Source: G965218495 sp965262785 (lineage in GTDB: Bacteria > Bacteroidota > Rhodothermia > Rhodothermales > Bin80). From it: 64,000 nt of DNA. Position 1 is the first letter of the stretch. The number at the start of each line of letters is the position of its first letter. The stretch spans positions 3,410,001 through 3,474,000 of the forward strand of contig OZ253559.1 of NCBI GenBank assembly GCA_965262785.1, written 5' to 3'. The notes beneath the pieces are model-generated. The model made no database searches. It was not told the DNA's origin and saw only the letters and a list, made by a program, of their open reading frames with translations. The position numbers and the translations under genes were made by a program. Shown here one piece after another: positions 18,569 to 25,965 of the stretch.

Positions 18569-19952
18569 TTGTGATATTGTTTTGCACAAGCAGACTTCGG
18601 TCGCCAGCAGCGACGTACCGCTGCAACAGACTATGTGCCCCCCCCGGGGCGGCATCATTCTCGAACGAGCCGTGAACCAACCGGAAGCGTTGCGTAGTGA
18701 AGTCGCTGTTGGCGTCAAGGCGGAAAGCTGAGATTCGCGCCAAGAAATCATTGAACGCGAGGCAGGCCGCCTGCATGTTCACCGACATCACCGCTGGCTG
18801 CTCTTCACCAACCGCCGCCAAGTAGCCCGCAAGGCGTTGTTGATCGTAGTACTCTAAATCGGCACGGCGCCACTGTTCCGCAGTCACCTGGTCCATGGTG
18901 TAGGCTCCGCGTGAAAGCAGGCTGGTACCCCCAGGATGAACGTAATGCGCAACGGCATCCGCCGACGAGATACCCCCTTCCCCATCCGCGTCAAGATCTA
19001 CACCCACGTCGAAGTAAGGAATCAGGTATGCGCTCGCTATACAATCCAGATGATAGCGGCCGAAGGCGGTGTCCACACACCCGAAGATCACATCGCAATC
19101 AATCAAGGCCCTTACAATGGCCGCGGAATCTGTTAGCCCTTCGCACGCATGGACGACCGTCCCAAGTCCGATCTGCTCTACAGCCTCCCTTAGAGCCAGT
19201 ACCTTCGGTCGTCTCAGGCGGGCATCCGAAGATGTGCTGTTGACAATTCGGTTCAGGTTAACCGCGTCTATCGTATCGTCGTCAACGATGACCAATTCTC
19301 CGACCGCGTTACGGGTCAACAATTCCACAACGATGCTCCCTGTACCGGAGCAACCAACCACTCCGACGCGCATCCCTCGCAGCAGCTCAAGCGTACCCCG
19401 TCCGAAAGTCTGCCTAAGTCGGGATTCGTGAGCCTCTTCGGGACTCTTGGCAGCTAGCTTCCAGGACTTGATTTCGTCGCCTACCACCGCGACTGTCTGG
19501 ATCTCTCCAAATGCCCCCGTTTCATCGACCGTCCGTGCTCTGATTAGGCCGTTTGCCTGCATCACTGCCGCTCCATGCGGCCTCCTATCATCGAACCAAC
19601 CCGAAACGGATTTCAGCAACATCCGATCGTTCTGATCGTCAATCGGTGAGAAGCGTGCCTCACCAACTGGATGGGAGTGTATCGTAACGATCGACTGATC
19701 CCGTTGATCAATGTTAGTGATCAAGCTGGGCGACACAGTCTCGGCAAAAGGCCACAACACTGCGTCGTGACGCCGTTGGCATACCTCGTACGGAGGGCAA
19801 ACAATATCCGCGACGAGAAGGCGTTGCCCGAACTTGCCGGCGCCACGGTTGCAAAGCAGAATCGCAGCCGCCTCCAGTCCATCACCTGGGAACAGGTAGT
19901 CCATAAGGACACCGTGGGAAGCCGCCGTCATTGCAAGCGTCGTCTCGGTCAT
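18561..19952 (-). CDS. JAB deubiquitinase-like / ThiF-E1 activating enzyme fusion
   Basis: 463 residues; start and stop each overlap the neighbouring gene. Residues about 10-150 form a JAB/JAMM isopeptidase: E27, H92-S-H94-P, then S102-P-I-D105, the zinc and catalytic ligands in correct spacing. Residues about 185-460 form a ThiF/E1 domain with the nucleotide loop VVGCSGTGSIVVELL (G200, G203, G205) and the acidic strand VIVDDDTIDAVNLNRI that binds ATP and the partner. Later blocks are IFGCVDTAFGRYHLDCIASA and YFDVGVDLDADG. The fusion would both process or remove and activate the ubiquitin-like protein. Catalytic-Cys candidates lie in FGCVDTAFGRYHLDC; which one is used cannot be told from sequence alone. 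Confidence 0.9.
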   Translation of the reverse strand: MTETTLAMTAASHGVLMDYLFPGDGLEAAAILLCNRGAGKFGQRLLVADIVCPPYEVCQRRHDAVLWPFAETVSPSLITNIDQRDQSIVTIHSHPVGEARFSPIDDQNDRMLLKSVSGWFDDRRPHGAAVMQANGLIRARTVDETGAFGEIQTVAVVGDEIKSWKLAAKSPEEAHESRLRQTFGRGTLELLRGMRVGVVGCSGTGSIVVELLTRNAVGELVIVDDDTIDAVNLNRIVNSTSSDARLRRPKVLALREAVEQIGLGTVVHACEGLTDSAAIVRALIDCDVIFGCVDTAFGRYHLDCIASAYLIPYFDVGVDLDADGEGGISSADAVAHYVHPGGTSLLSRGAYTMDQVTAEQWRRADLEYYDQQRLAGYLAAVGEEQPAVMSVNMQAACLAFNDFLARISAFRLDANSDFTTQRFRLVHGSFENDAAPGGAHSLLQRYVAAGDRSLLVQNNITNA

Positions 19953-20338
19953 CTACGTACCTCATGGCGCAGTTGCCGCTTGACATATTCCACATGGCTC
20001 ACGATCGAATCCTCACCCGCTGTCCAACTGTAGTGTCGCGACCAACGTTGCCACGATCTCTCGAAGTGAGATTCTGACGCCAGAGCTTTTATGCCCACTC
20101 CATCGGACCGTGCCAAGGGAGGGTCAAAGTAGAACATGTCGAGCGCCGACCCTGGATAGCCGCTAGGAATCAAGACCATCAGAGTTGACGTCTCGCAGTT
20201 GAACCCCTCCGGAATGGGGAAGTGGTCGATCAAAAGGGCATTCTTGCCGGGACCTACCGAATTGATGGACCAGCGCTCTTCAAAGTTTCCATCAAGATAT
20301 TCTGAATCCTCCGGTGGCAATGCTACCGAAGCAATCAT
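19949..20338 (-). CDS. Prokaryotic E2-like conjugating protein (Prok-E2_E type)
   Basis: 129 residues, with ATGA overlaps at both ends. The E2 fold core is recognisable: LLIDHFPIPEGFNCETSTLM then LIPSGYPGSALDMFYFDPPL, matching the P-x-Y-P-x-x-P strand/turn of UBC proteins. The segment that normally carries the catalytic Cys reads ALASESHFERSWQRWSRH and contains no Cys; the only Cys is C48, before the PSGYP turn. This pattern, with SWQRWSRH, agrees with my recollection of the Prok-E2_E family of multi-ubiquitin operons. A Ser or His-based or otherwise non-thioester chemistry is possible (inference). Partner of the JAB-E1 fusion downstream and the multi-Ubl protein upstream. Confidence 0.85.
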   Translation of the reverse strand: MIASVALPPEDSEYLDGNFEERWSINSVGPGKNALLIDHFPIPEGFNCETSTLMVLIPSGYPGSALDMFYFDPPLARSDGVGIKALASESHFERSWQRWSRHYSWTAGEDSIVSHVEYVKRQLRHEVRR

Positions 20339-21057
20339 TGACCCTGCTGCGCTTGACGGCGGACAGACTCGAACCGCTCAATTCCGGGTGCTGTTAAGTC
20401 AACCCAGTCTCCGTCCACTTTGACTCGCTTGCCACCGGTTAGCTTTTGGTTCAGCGACCACTCCTCAAGACTCTTGCCAGCGCGTTCAAGAATCTCCTTA
20501 CCATTGATCTTCTCTGTACCAGCCAAGTACGTGTCGCGATCAAGCCGGTATCGGTAGGTGCAGCCGCTTGGCGGCCGGCGGCCGTGCTTACCACATTCTT
20601 CCACATCAATAGGTCCACGGACATCCCCAGGTGGAATCACGAAATATGAATCGGTGTTCTGTACGACTAGTCGCTTGTCATCGTCTATTTCCACATCGAC
20701 GCCGTCTGGAATGTCTGCAAACAAACGCCCGTCCGGAAACTGCGGATCATGTGCCTTTAGGGCTTGAGCCCTTATTTTGGACCGAGACAGAGCAATGTCG
20801 TGAGCGCCGTTAAACTCCGGCTTTAGCTCCTTGCGAAGAGGAGGATCGTTTTCGATTTGGCTATCGCCGAGAACAAATTTCTCGTTGCCTTGGATGAGGA
20901 GATATTCCTCAGGCAATATGGGAATGTCTACGTCATCTTCACGGTTGAGAAACAGGCGTAGTGGATGACAGCCAGCAAGTTCGTATAGCTGAGCACCGCT
21001 TACGAGGCCCGAGGCGCTCTGTTGACTCTTCCCGCCAATGTGAATCACTACAGTCAT
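20335..21057 (-). CDS. Multi-ubiquitin-like (Multi_ubiq) protein
   Basis: 240 residues, first gene of the operon. The sequence falls into about three Ubl-like units. Residues 1-65 include VVIHIGGK, SGAQLYELAG and the segment ending FVLGD. Residues about 90-150 end DSYFVIPPGD. Residues about 165-235 include YRYRLDRDTYLAGTEKINGK, EILERAGKSLEEWSLNQKL and VDLTAPGIERFESV, which is the best match to the Multi_ubiq family. A Cys-containing linker, EECGKHGRRPPSGC, joins units two and three. There is no C-terminal Gly-Gly (tail RRQAQQGQ), so either processing by the JAB domain or unconventional attachment is expected. The stop overlaps the E2 start by 4 bp. Confidence 0.85.
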   Translation of the reverse strand: MTVVIHIGGKSQQSASGLVSGAQLYELAGCHPLRLFLNREDDVDIPILPEEYLLIQGNEKFVLGDSQIENDPPLRKELKPEFNGAHDIALSRSKIRAQALKAHDPQFPDGRLFADIPDGVDVEIDDDKRLVVQNTDSYFVIPPGDVRGPIDVEECGKHGRRPPSGCTYRYRLDRDTYLAGTEKINGKEILERAGKSLEEWSLNQKLTGGKRVKVDGDWVDLTAPGIERFESVRRQAQQGQ

Positions 21058-21148
21058 TTTCGTTGGTTCGATATGCTAAGGAAGCTTTGATTTACGGGGT
21101 AATGGAGGCTTGTCACACGGCAACGGGTCCACGAACTAATCAAGAGGG

Positions 21149-21520
21149 TTAGTTGCACGCCAAATTGAACACTCTTCCGTGCGGCCGCCTGAGCTTTGGA
21201 TGCCTTGGAAGCACTAGCTGCGATTCCAAGACATACCTATCCCAGTAACTGCATTGCTTAGAAAAAGGTCCTATTTCAGATTCAAAGACTACTCGGTCCC
21301 CCGTGATGACCCTATTCATAGTGCCGACACGACGCCCCAATTCCAAGAGGTAAATCGGACACTGTTGAGGCCATGCAGCGTCGTGCTCGTTCCCGCCGGA
21401 GTCTCTGCTACCTACGAGATGGTACAACGCCCACCACCTTTCACCCTCCCTCTTCCCCGGGCACACAAATACGAACCGTCCTCTTATTCGCCTAAATCGC
21501 GATTGAAGGTGTCTCTGCAC
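21149..21520 (-). CDS. Hypothetical protein upstream of the Ubl operon
   Basis: A 123-codon open frame from GTG 21520, on the same strand as the ubiquitin-like operon and ending 91 bp before it. The translation includes GRFVFVCPGKREGERWWALY, HLVGSRD, CPIYLLELGRRVGTMNRV, ITGDRVVFESE and a Cys-containing tail. No family is recognised. The composition is protein-like, but an overlapping + strand frame of similar length exists, so coding status is uncertain. It could be a leader gene of the operon or a relic. Confidence 0.3.
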   Translation of the reverse strand: MQRHLQSRFRRIRGRFVFVCPGKREGERWWALYHLVGSRDSGGNEHDAAWPQQCPIYLLELGRRVGTMNRVITGDRVVFESEIGPFSKQCSYWDRYVLESQLVLPRHPKLRRPHGRVFNLACN

Positions 21521-21796
21521 GACCCAAGTGTTCTCCGTAAGATCCTACGGCCGTTAATATCCGGTAGGTACAGTCATAAAACGTAACTCTGACGCCCAAA
21601 GTTGCCGAAGACGTCCGCGAAATCCTGCGTGTTTTTGCCCCAATCGGAGCCCTTGACGCACACCGTTGCCTTGAGCGAACCGAAGATATTGCAGCAAGGG
21701 CGGCCGGACGGTCCGGAGATTATTCGACAGTCCAAGCCACGGAGGCGGCGAAGCAGACTAAATCCAATGGCCAGTGCTATTGGATTGCCGTCTGCC
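21521..21796. other. Gene-free stretch left of the IS256 element
   Basis: Only short frames without recognisable similarity are seen here. This stretch probably holds upstream sequence of the operon plus degraded accessory DNA. Confidence 0.5.
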
Positions 21797-21887
21797 CATA
21801 GAATGGCGGTGCACCATTCTTAGTTGTTAAAAGGCAGAAACAGTTAGATGATGGAGTCATTTTCCACATATGTCTATTCTGCTTTCT

Positions 21888-22964
21888 ATGCACGGACTAC
21901 ACACGCATCCCACCCATCTTGACAGCGTCTCTGGCGCTGATCTGCGCGCCTCTGGTGACTGGCGTCTCTACCTGGTCAGGCAGTTCAGCGAGATCATGGA
22001 GTTGCTCGGCCGAGAGGGGGCAGCGCGGCATGAGCGCGCCAATGCAGGCGGGGCTGATGGTCTGGAACTGGAAGCGCCTGTAGCCAGCGCCGATACCGCA
22101 GCGTGTACCTGCTGTGCGAGCTGCGTATCCACGCGGGAGGGGCCGAAGCTCGCGCCTTCTGGTGCGCAGCCACTGGACCCTTTGGTGTCAGCCCACGCGG
22201 AGCGGGCCCTGGAAGTATTCACTACTCGGCCATTGTCACAGGACGACTTCGGGGCGTTGTGGATCGACGCCGCCTATGTCCTGGGCACGCAGTATGTCTT
22301 CTGCATAGGCGCTACGATGACGGGACACAGACGGATCCTGAGCTTTGTAGCTTCGTCGCTGGAGGACGCCGCACTTCTGAGTCGGATGCTGCAGCAGCTC
22401 ACCGAGCGGGGGCTTTGCACGGAGCGAGGAATCTTGTGCGTGATCCCGGGGGGAAGCGGCCTCTGCGAGGCACTCGCGACCCGCCTGGCCGATTCCGCCC
22501 AGGTGCAACGGTGCCAGGTGCAAAAGACCCGGCGTGTGCTGAGCTATCTGCCCGAGGAGAAGCGTATGGAGGTGCGCTGCGCTTTGCGTCACGCGTGGGA
22601 GGCAGCCGACTACGAGACGGCCCTACGGGCGCTGATGCGTGTGCACAGCACGGTGGCCCGCGAGAACCGCACCGCGGGCTGCTGCCTGAAGGAGGGGCTC
22701 AAGCAGACGCTGACCTTGCACCGGGCCGGAGTCTTTGCCGCCCTGGGTCGGAGCCTTAAGACCACCAGCGTGATTGGCCGTGTCAGCCAACGCTTAGTCA
22801 CACGCTTGAGGCAGTATGCCCGGTGGATGCCACCGGAGCAGCGCGAGGCGTGCATGGCCCTGGGACTGCTGGAAATGGAAACAGGCCTGTACCGTCTGGC
22901 CCACGCTGCATACCTTGCGCGCCTTCGCAATACCCTCTTCGGCGAACGTACTACTGAATGCTAA
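21888..22964 (+). CDS. IS256 accessory ORF: transposase paralogue lacking two catalytic residues
   Basis: 358 residues from ATG 21888, chosen by alignment with the copy-2 start at 46689; a GTG/ATG-rich leader allows 21870. The C-terminal 240 residues align with the downstream IS256 transposase: LWIDAAYVLGTQYVFCIGAT matches LWIDGKHFAKYQMMVVMGLT, and AGVFAALGRSLKTTSVIGRV matches LGLAKPLGRSLRTTNSIENL. The first catalytic Asp is kept (D127), the second is Pro187 (VIPGGSG against MVDGSKG) and the Glu is Gly297. A Cys cluster CTCCASC (about 73-79) is unique to this ORF and conserved in copy 2. Probably a non-catalytic partner or regulator of transposition (inference). Confidence 0.8.
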   Translation: MHGLHTHPTHLDSVSGADLRASGDWRLYLVRQFSEIMELLGREGAARHERANAGGADGLELEAPVASADTAACTCCASCVSTREGPKLAPSGAQPLDPLVSAHAERALEVFTTRPLSQDDFGALWIDAAYVLGTQYVFCIGATMTGHRRILSFVASSLEDAALLSRMLQQLTERGLCTERGILCVIPGGSGLCEALATRLADSAQVQRCQVQKTRRVLSYLPEEKRMEVRCALRHAWEAADYETALRALMRVHSTVARENRTAGCCLKEGLKQTLTLHRAGVFAALGRSLKTTSVIGRVSQRLVTRLRQYARWMPPEQREACMALGLLEMETGLYRLAHAAYLARLRNTLFGERTTEC

Positions 22965-22979
22965 TTCACCCTTGTACCT

Positions 22980-24272
22980 ATGAAGACCCCTACCACCGCT
23001 TCTTTTCCTTTGGACCTCTTCGGAGAGCTCATGCGTGCCTTCAGCCCGTGCAGCATGCAGGCGAAAATCAACGCGGTGCTGAACATCGGCACGTTTATCC
23101 AGCACATGGCCTTGCAGATCATCAGTGACGAGGTAGCTGCGCTTTGCGGAACTTACCGCAGCAGACGCCACAGGCCGCACCAGGGGCGTTACCTGCGCTG
23201 GGGCTACAATCCAGGGTCCATCCGACTGTGGGGGCAGCGGGTACGCATCCGCGTGCCGCGCGTGCACGACACCCGCACGAACAAGGCGCGCCCCCTTGAG
23301 AGTTACCAACGACTTCGCAGCACGAAGGTAGATGATGAAAAGCTGACCGAGATGTTGCTCATGGGAATCAGCCAGCGCAACTACCAGCGGGCCGCCCGGC
23401 AGTTTGCCGAGGCCTTTGGTCTGAGTGCGACCTCGGTCCGGCGCAGGTTTATCAAGCGTGGCGCCCAGACGCTGGAAGCGTTCTTTGAGCGTCGGCTGGA
23501 CAGCCTGGACCTGGTGGGCCTGTGGATCGACGGCAAGCACTTTGCGAAGTACCAGATGATGGTCGTCATGGGGCTGACCCTTACCGGCGAGAAGGTAGTA
23601 CTGGGGTTTGCGCAGGTACCTTCGGAGAATACCGAGGCCATCCAGGGGCTTCTGGAAGCCCTGATTGCCCGTGGGCTACGCTTCCAGCAAGGACTGCTCT
23701 GCATGGTGGATGGGTCCAAGGGCATACACGCGGCTGTAGACAAAGTCTTTGGAAAGTACGCGCTCATTCAGCGCTGCTGCTGGCACAAGCAAGAAAACGT
23801 GGTGGCTCATCTGAACAAAGAGGATCAGGATCACTGGCGTAAGCGTCTGCAGGCGGCCTATCGAAAGCCCACTTACGCGGAGGCCAAGGCTGCGCTGACG
23901 ATGATCCAAGAGACGTTGAAGACCAGCGCACCCAAGGCTGCCTCGAGTCTCGCGGAGGGCATGGAAGAGACACTGAAGCTGCATCAACTCGGACTGGCCA
24001 AACCGCTGGGCCGAAGCTTGCGAACTACCAACAGCATCGAGAACCTGAACAGTGCCTTCAGTCGCCTCTTCCACAACGTGACGCACTGGATGCACTCGGA
24101 TCAGATTCAACGGTGGATGGCGCTGGGGGCCATGGAATCCCTTCGTAACTTGCAGCGGATTCCCCAAGCAGAGCATCTTCCGAAGCTACGCATGGCTTTA
24201 CATGAACACATAAGTTGCACAGCACAATTGAATACTACCTCCACGCTACTGAGGACGCCTTCCACCAACTGA
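22980..24272 (+). CDS. IS256 (mutator-type) family transposase
   Basis: 430 residues, 15 bp after the accessory ORF. An intact DDE set is visible: D184 in LWIDGKHFAKYQ, D244 in LCMVDGSKGIHAAV and E354 in LRTTNSIENLNSAF, with the family C/H block QRCCWHKQENV (C267, H269) between. The N-terminal region NPGSIRLWGQRVRIRVPRVH and the helix-turn-helix-like LSATSVRRRF are also typical. Length and layout agree with the family. The last coding bases run into the right inverted repeat. Confidence 0.95.
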   Translation: MKTPTTASFPLDLFGELMRAFSPCSMQAKINAVLNIGTFIQHMALQIISDEVAALCGTYRSRRHRPHQGRYLRWGYNPGSIRLWGQRVRIRVPRVHDTRTNKARPLESYQRLRSTKVDDEKLTEMLLMGISQRNYQRAARQFAEAFGLSATSVRRRFIKRGAQTLEAFFERRLDSLDLVGLWIDGKHFAKYQMMVVMGLTLTGEKVVLGFAQVPSENTEAIQGLLEALIARGLRFQQGLLCMVDGSKGIHAAVDKVFGKYALIQRCCWHKQENVVAHLNKEDQDHWRKRLQAAYRKPTYAEAKAALTMIQETLKTSAPKAASSLAEGMEETLKLHQLGLAKPLGRSLRTTNSIENLNSAFSRLFHNVTHWMHSDQIQRWMALGAMESLRNLQRIPQAEHLPKLRMALHEHISCTAQLNTTSTLLRTPSTN

Positions 24273-24295
24273 GAATGGCGCACCACCAATAGAAT

Positions 24296-24824
24296 TCCGA
24301 TGATGCTTGCCTGCGCGTGTGCTTGTACCAGGGGAAGCAGCAGAATGAAGGGCAGATTGCAAGAAATTCGATGCCGCAATCTCCACCTCAAGGATCACTC
24401 TGCCGACGTACCGCATCAGGCATCACGTGCAAGATACAGGGGCCATACATAGTAAGGGCGCTTCCGAATGGCTGCAGTCCTGAGTCGCCCTACTCGGCGC
24501 CTCGGGCCAGCGGGTTGCTCGAGTGCCTCTCATAGGCCATTCCTGAGAATCCACAACGTCCCTTGATCAGGAATACATTAGATTGAATTCAGGCTATCTA
24601 CGCAGCTAAATGCCAATCTACTTGAATGACACCAAGGTGTTGACCACGATCGCTTTGCTGGCCTCTTTGATGGGTCGTAGCCTCATGCCAGCGTTCTGCG
24701 CTCTCTGTTTCCCTTTAACCTCCCTAGGTACTCACGCTCACCGAAGCTGTCCAATTCGGCGACGAAGCGGCAGACGAACCGATGTCATTTGACAACGTGT
24801 ATAATGCAACTGATGATTCAAGGC
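24296..24824. other. Gene-free accessory stretch right of IS256 copy 1
   Basis: No convincing coding frame or RNA gene is seen. Short frames on both strands lack recognisable motifs. It leads into the dispersed repeat at 24825. Confidence 0.5.
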
Positions 24825-24935
24825 ATGCGTGCGGTGGTGTACACCCCGGCCCGCCGAGAGTGCCTCGTAGGCCGGGCGGGACATGGAGAATAGGCCTACC
24901 TTTTTGTCGTAGTTGTACCCCCGCCGGGGAGTGCG
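24825..24935 (+). repeat. Dispersed repeat, copy 1 (second copy at 61355)
   Basis: About 111 bp strongly similar to 61355-61467 in the same orientation. The shared opening is ATGCGTGCGGTGGTGTACA and the shared core is CCTCGTAGGCCGGGCGGGAC. It contains the inverted pair CCCGCC...GGCGGG, which could fold. On the minus strand both copies also read as a short peptide (copy 2: RTPLRGHNYGKNGRPKFHV). It may therefore be either a mobile-element fragment or a structured repeat. Confidence 0.75.
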
Positions 24936-24957
24936 CTTTCTGACCAGTCCATACGTC

Positions 24958-24989
24958 ACCCACTCCCTGCCTGGTTGATGGGAGTGGGT
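24958..24989. repeat. Perfect 10-bp inverted repeat
   Basis: ACCCACTCCC (24958-24967) and GGGAGTGGGT (24980-24989) are separated by 12 nt, just after the dispersed repeat. It lacks a T-run. It could be a transposon end structure or a terminator stem. Confidence 0.55.
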
Positions 24990-25226
24990 ACCGACTATAC
25001 CACGGAGCCGCAGGGGTCAGGCGACCGCACAGGCTACCATGAGGCAGGCCACCTCGGGAAGTTCCGCTGCGGACCGGCACGTGCCGCGCTCCTCTTTGTC
25101 GCCGGCCGCTATCTCACCTTTGCGGTCTCTCGACGTGGTACGCTGCGCGATGAAGACGCTGGCGATTCCTGGAACAGACGATGTTGCCATCCGCCACGGT
25201 GGCCGTGCTACCGATGCGGGAGCGGC

Positions 25227-25466
25227 TTACGCGGGCGCCTGCCAACGATGGGGCAACAGCTCGTGGACCCGCTTTGCACGATGCGTCGGGATGCGGGCCA
25301 GCACATCGCTTAGCCAGTCCGGGGGATTGACGTCATGCTGCTTGCACGTACCCAAGAGCGAGTAGATCACTGCGGCGCGCTGGGCCGCAATATGCGAACC
25401 CGCAAATAGGTAGTTCTTGCGTCCCAGGACGATGGGACGGATGGCATTTTCCACTCGGTTGCTATT
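25227..25466 (-). pseudogene. IS66 family transposase, C-terminal remnant
   Basis: The minus strand reads NSNRVENAIRPIVLGRKNYL, then FAGSHIAAQRAAVIYSLLGT, CKQHDVNPPDWLSDVL and ARIPTHRAKRVHELLPH. This is the conserved C-terminal end of IS66-type transposases (N-R-x-E-N-A-I-R-P...LGRKNW). The frame breaks upstream of NSNR, and nothing of the catalytic core remains. Relic of an earlier IS66 insertion. Confidence 0.8.
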
Positions 25467-25540
25467 CCCAGTTGCGGAATGCGACGGAGGTGGACCTGTC
25501 GCAGCGCGGGCAGGCCGCAGCAGATCAAACTGGCACGGCT

Positions 25541-25700
25541 GTCGAAGTAGTAACGATCACGCATCCGTTCCATCCGTGGCGTGGCCAGACGCTTCGCGTC
25601 CACTTTTGCCAGCGTGGAGGACGGGAGCCGAGGGTGCGCTGTGTAGTGGATGCCGAACAGGCGCAGGCCGCACCCTGGAATAAACCCTCCGTTCCACGCC
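25541..25700 (+). pseudogene. DUF5372-like small ORF remnant
   Basis: The + strand translation VEVVTITHPFHPWRGQTLRV followed by HFCQRGGREPRVRCVVD resembles the small DUF5372 family (V-T-I-T-H-P-F-H-P-L-x-G-Q), which in my recollection occurs beside mobile recombinase genes. No good start or family end is seen. From here to 25965 nothing else is recognised. Confidence 0.4.
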
Positions 25701-25965
25701 GATCGCCCCAATCCGTAGCCCACGCGGAGGCAGCACGGATACTGGAAACAGCCGGTTCGCAACACCAACACCCATTACCTTGCCAACTAGTCCACTCTAC
25801 CTGATAAAAACCACGAGCAATAAACCACAAGGCTGGGGGGCACCACCTCAATGGAGCATAAACGAGGACGTCGGTTTGGCAACTCTTAGAATTGAGGTGG
25901 ATCAGCTTGAGGCGCACAACAACTGCAAGCCGTTTCTGGGATCCCTGACCTGGTGGTCGATCAGG

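Larger units (their letters stand above)
21805..24287 (+). mobile_element. Two-ORF IS256-family element, copy 1
   Basis: 2483 bp bounded by imperfect inverted repeats: left GGCGGTGCACCATTCTTAGT, right-end complement GGTGGTGCGCCATTCTCAGT. The flanks are CATAGAAT (21797-21804) and AATAGAAT (24288-24295), identical at 7 of 8 positions, as expected of an aged 8-bp target duplication. It contains a transposase-like accessory ORF (21888-22964) and a DDE transposase (22980-24272). Copy 2 at 46606-49091 has the same architecture, ends and upstream leader (a shared CATTTTCCACATAT). The two are clearly diverged in sequence, so they entered separately or long ago. Confidence 0.92.

Noticed and set aside
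21254..21586. 110-codon plus-strand frame upstream of the Ubl operon
   Set aside because: Overlaps a minus frame of similar length that is in the operon's orientation; neither has a family match and this one is less protein-like.
14554..24287. The Ubl operon as cargo of a composite transposon
   Set aside because: The flanking elements belong to different families (IS1634-like and IS256) and have their own ends, so they cannot form a classical composite transposon together.
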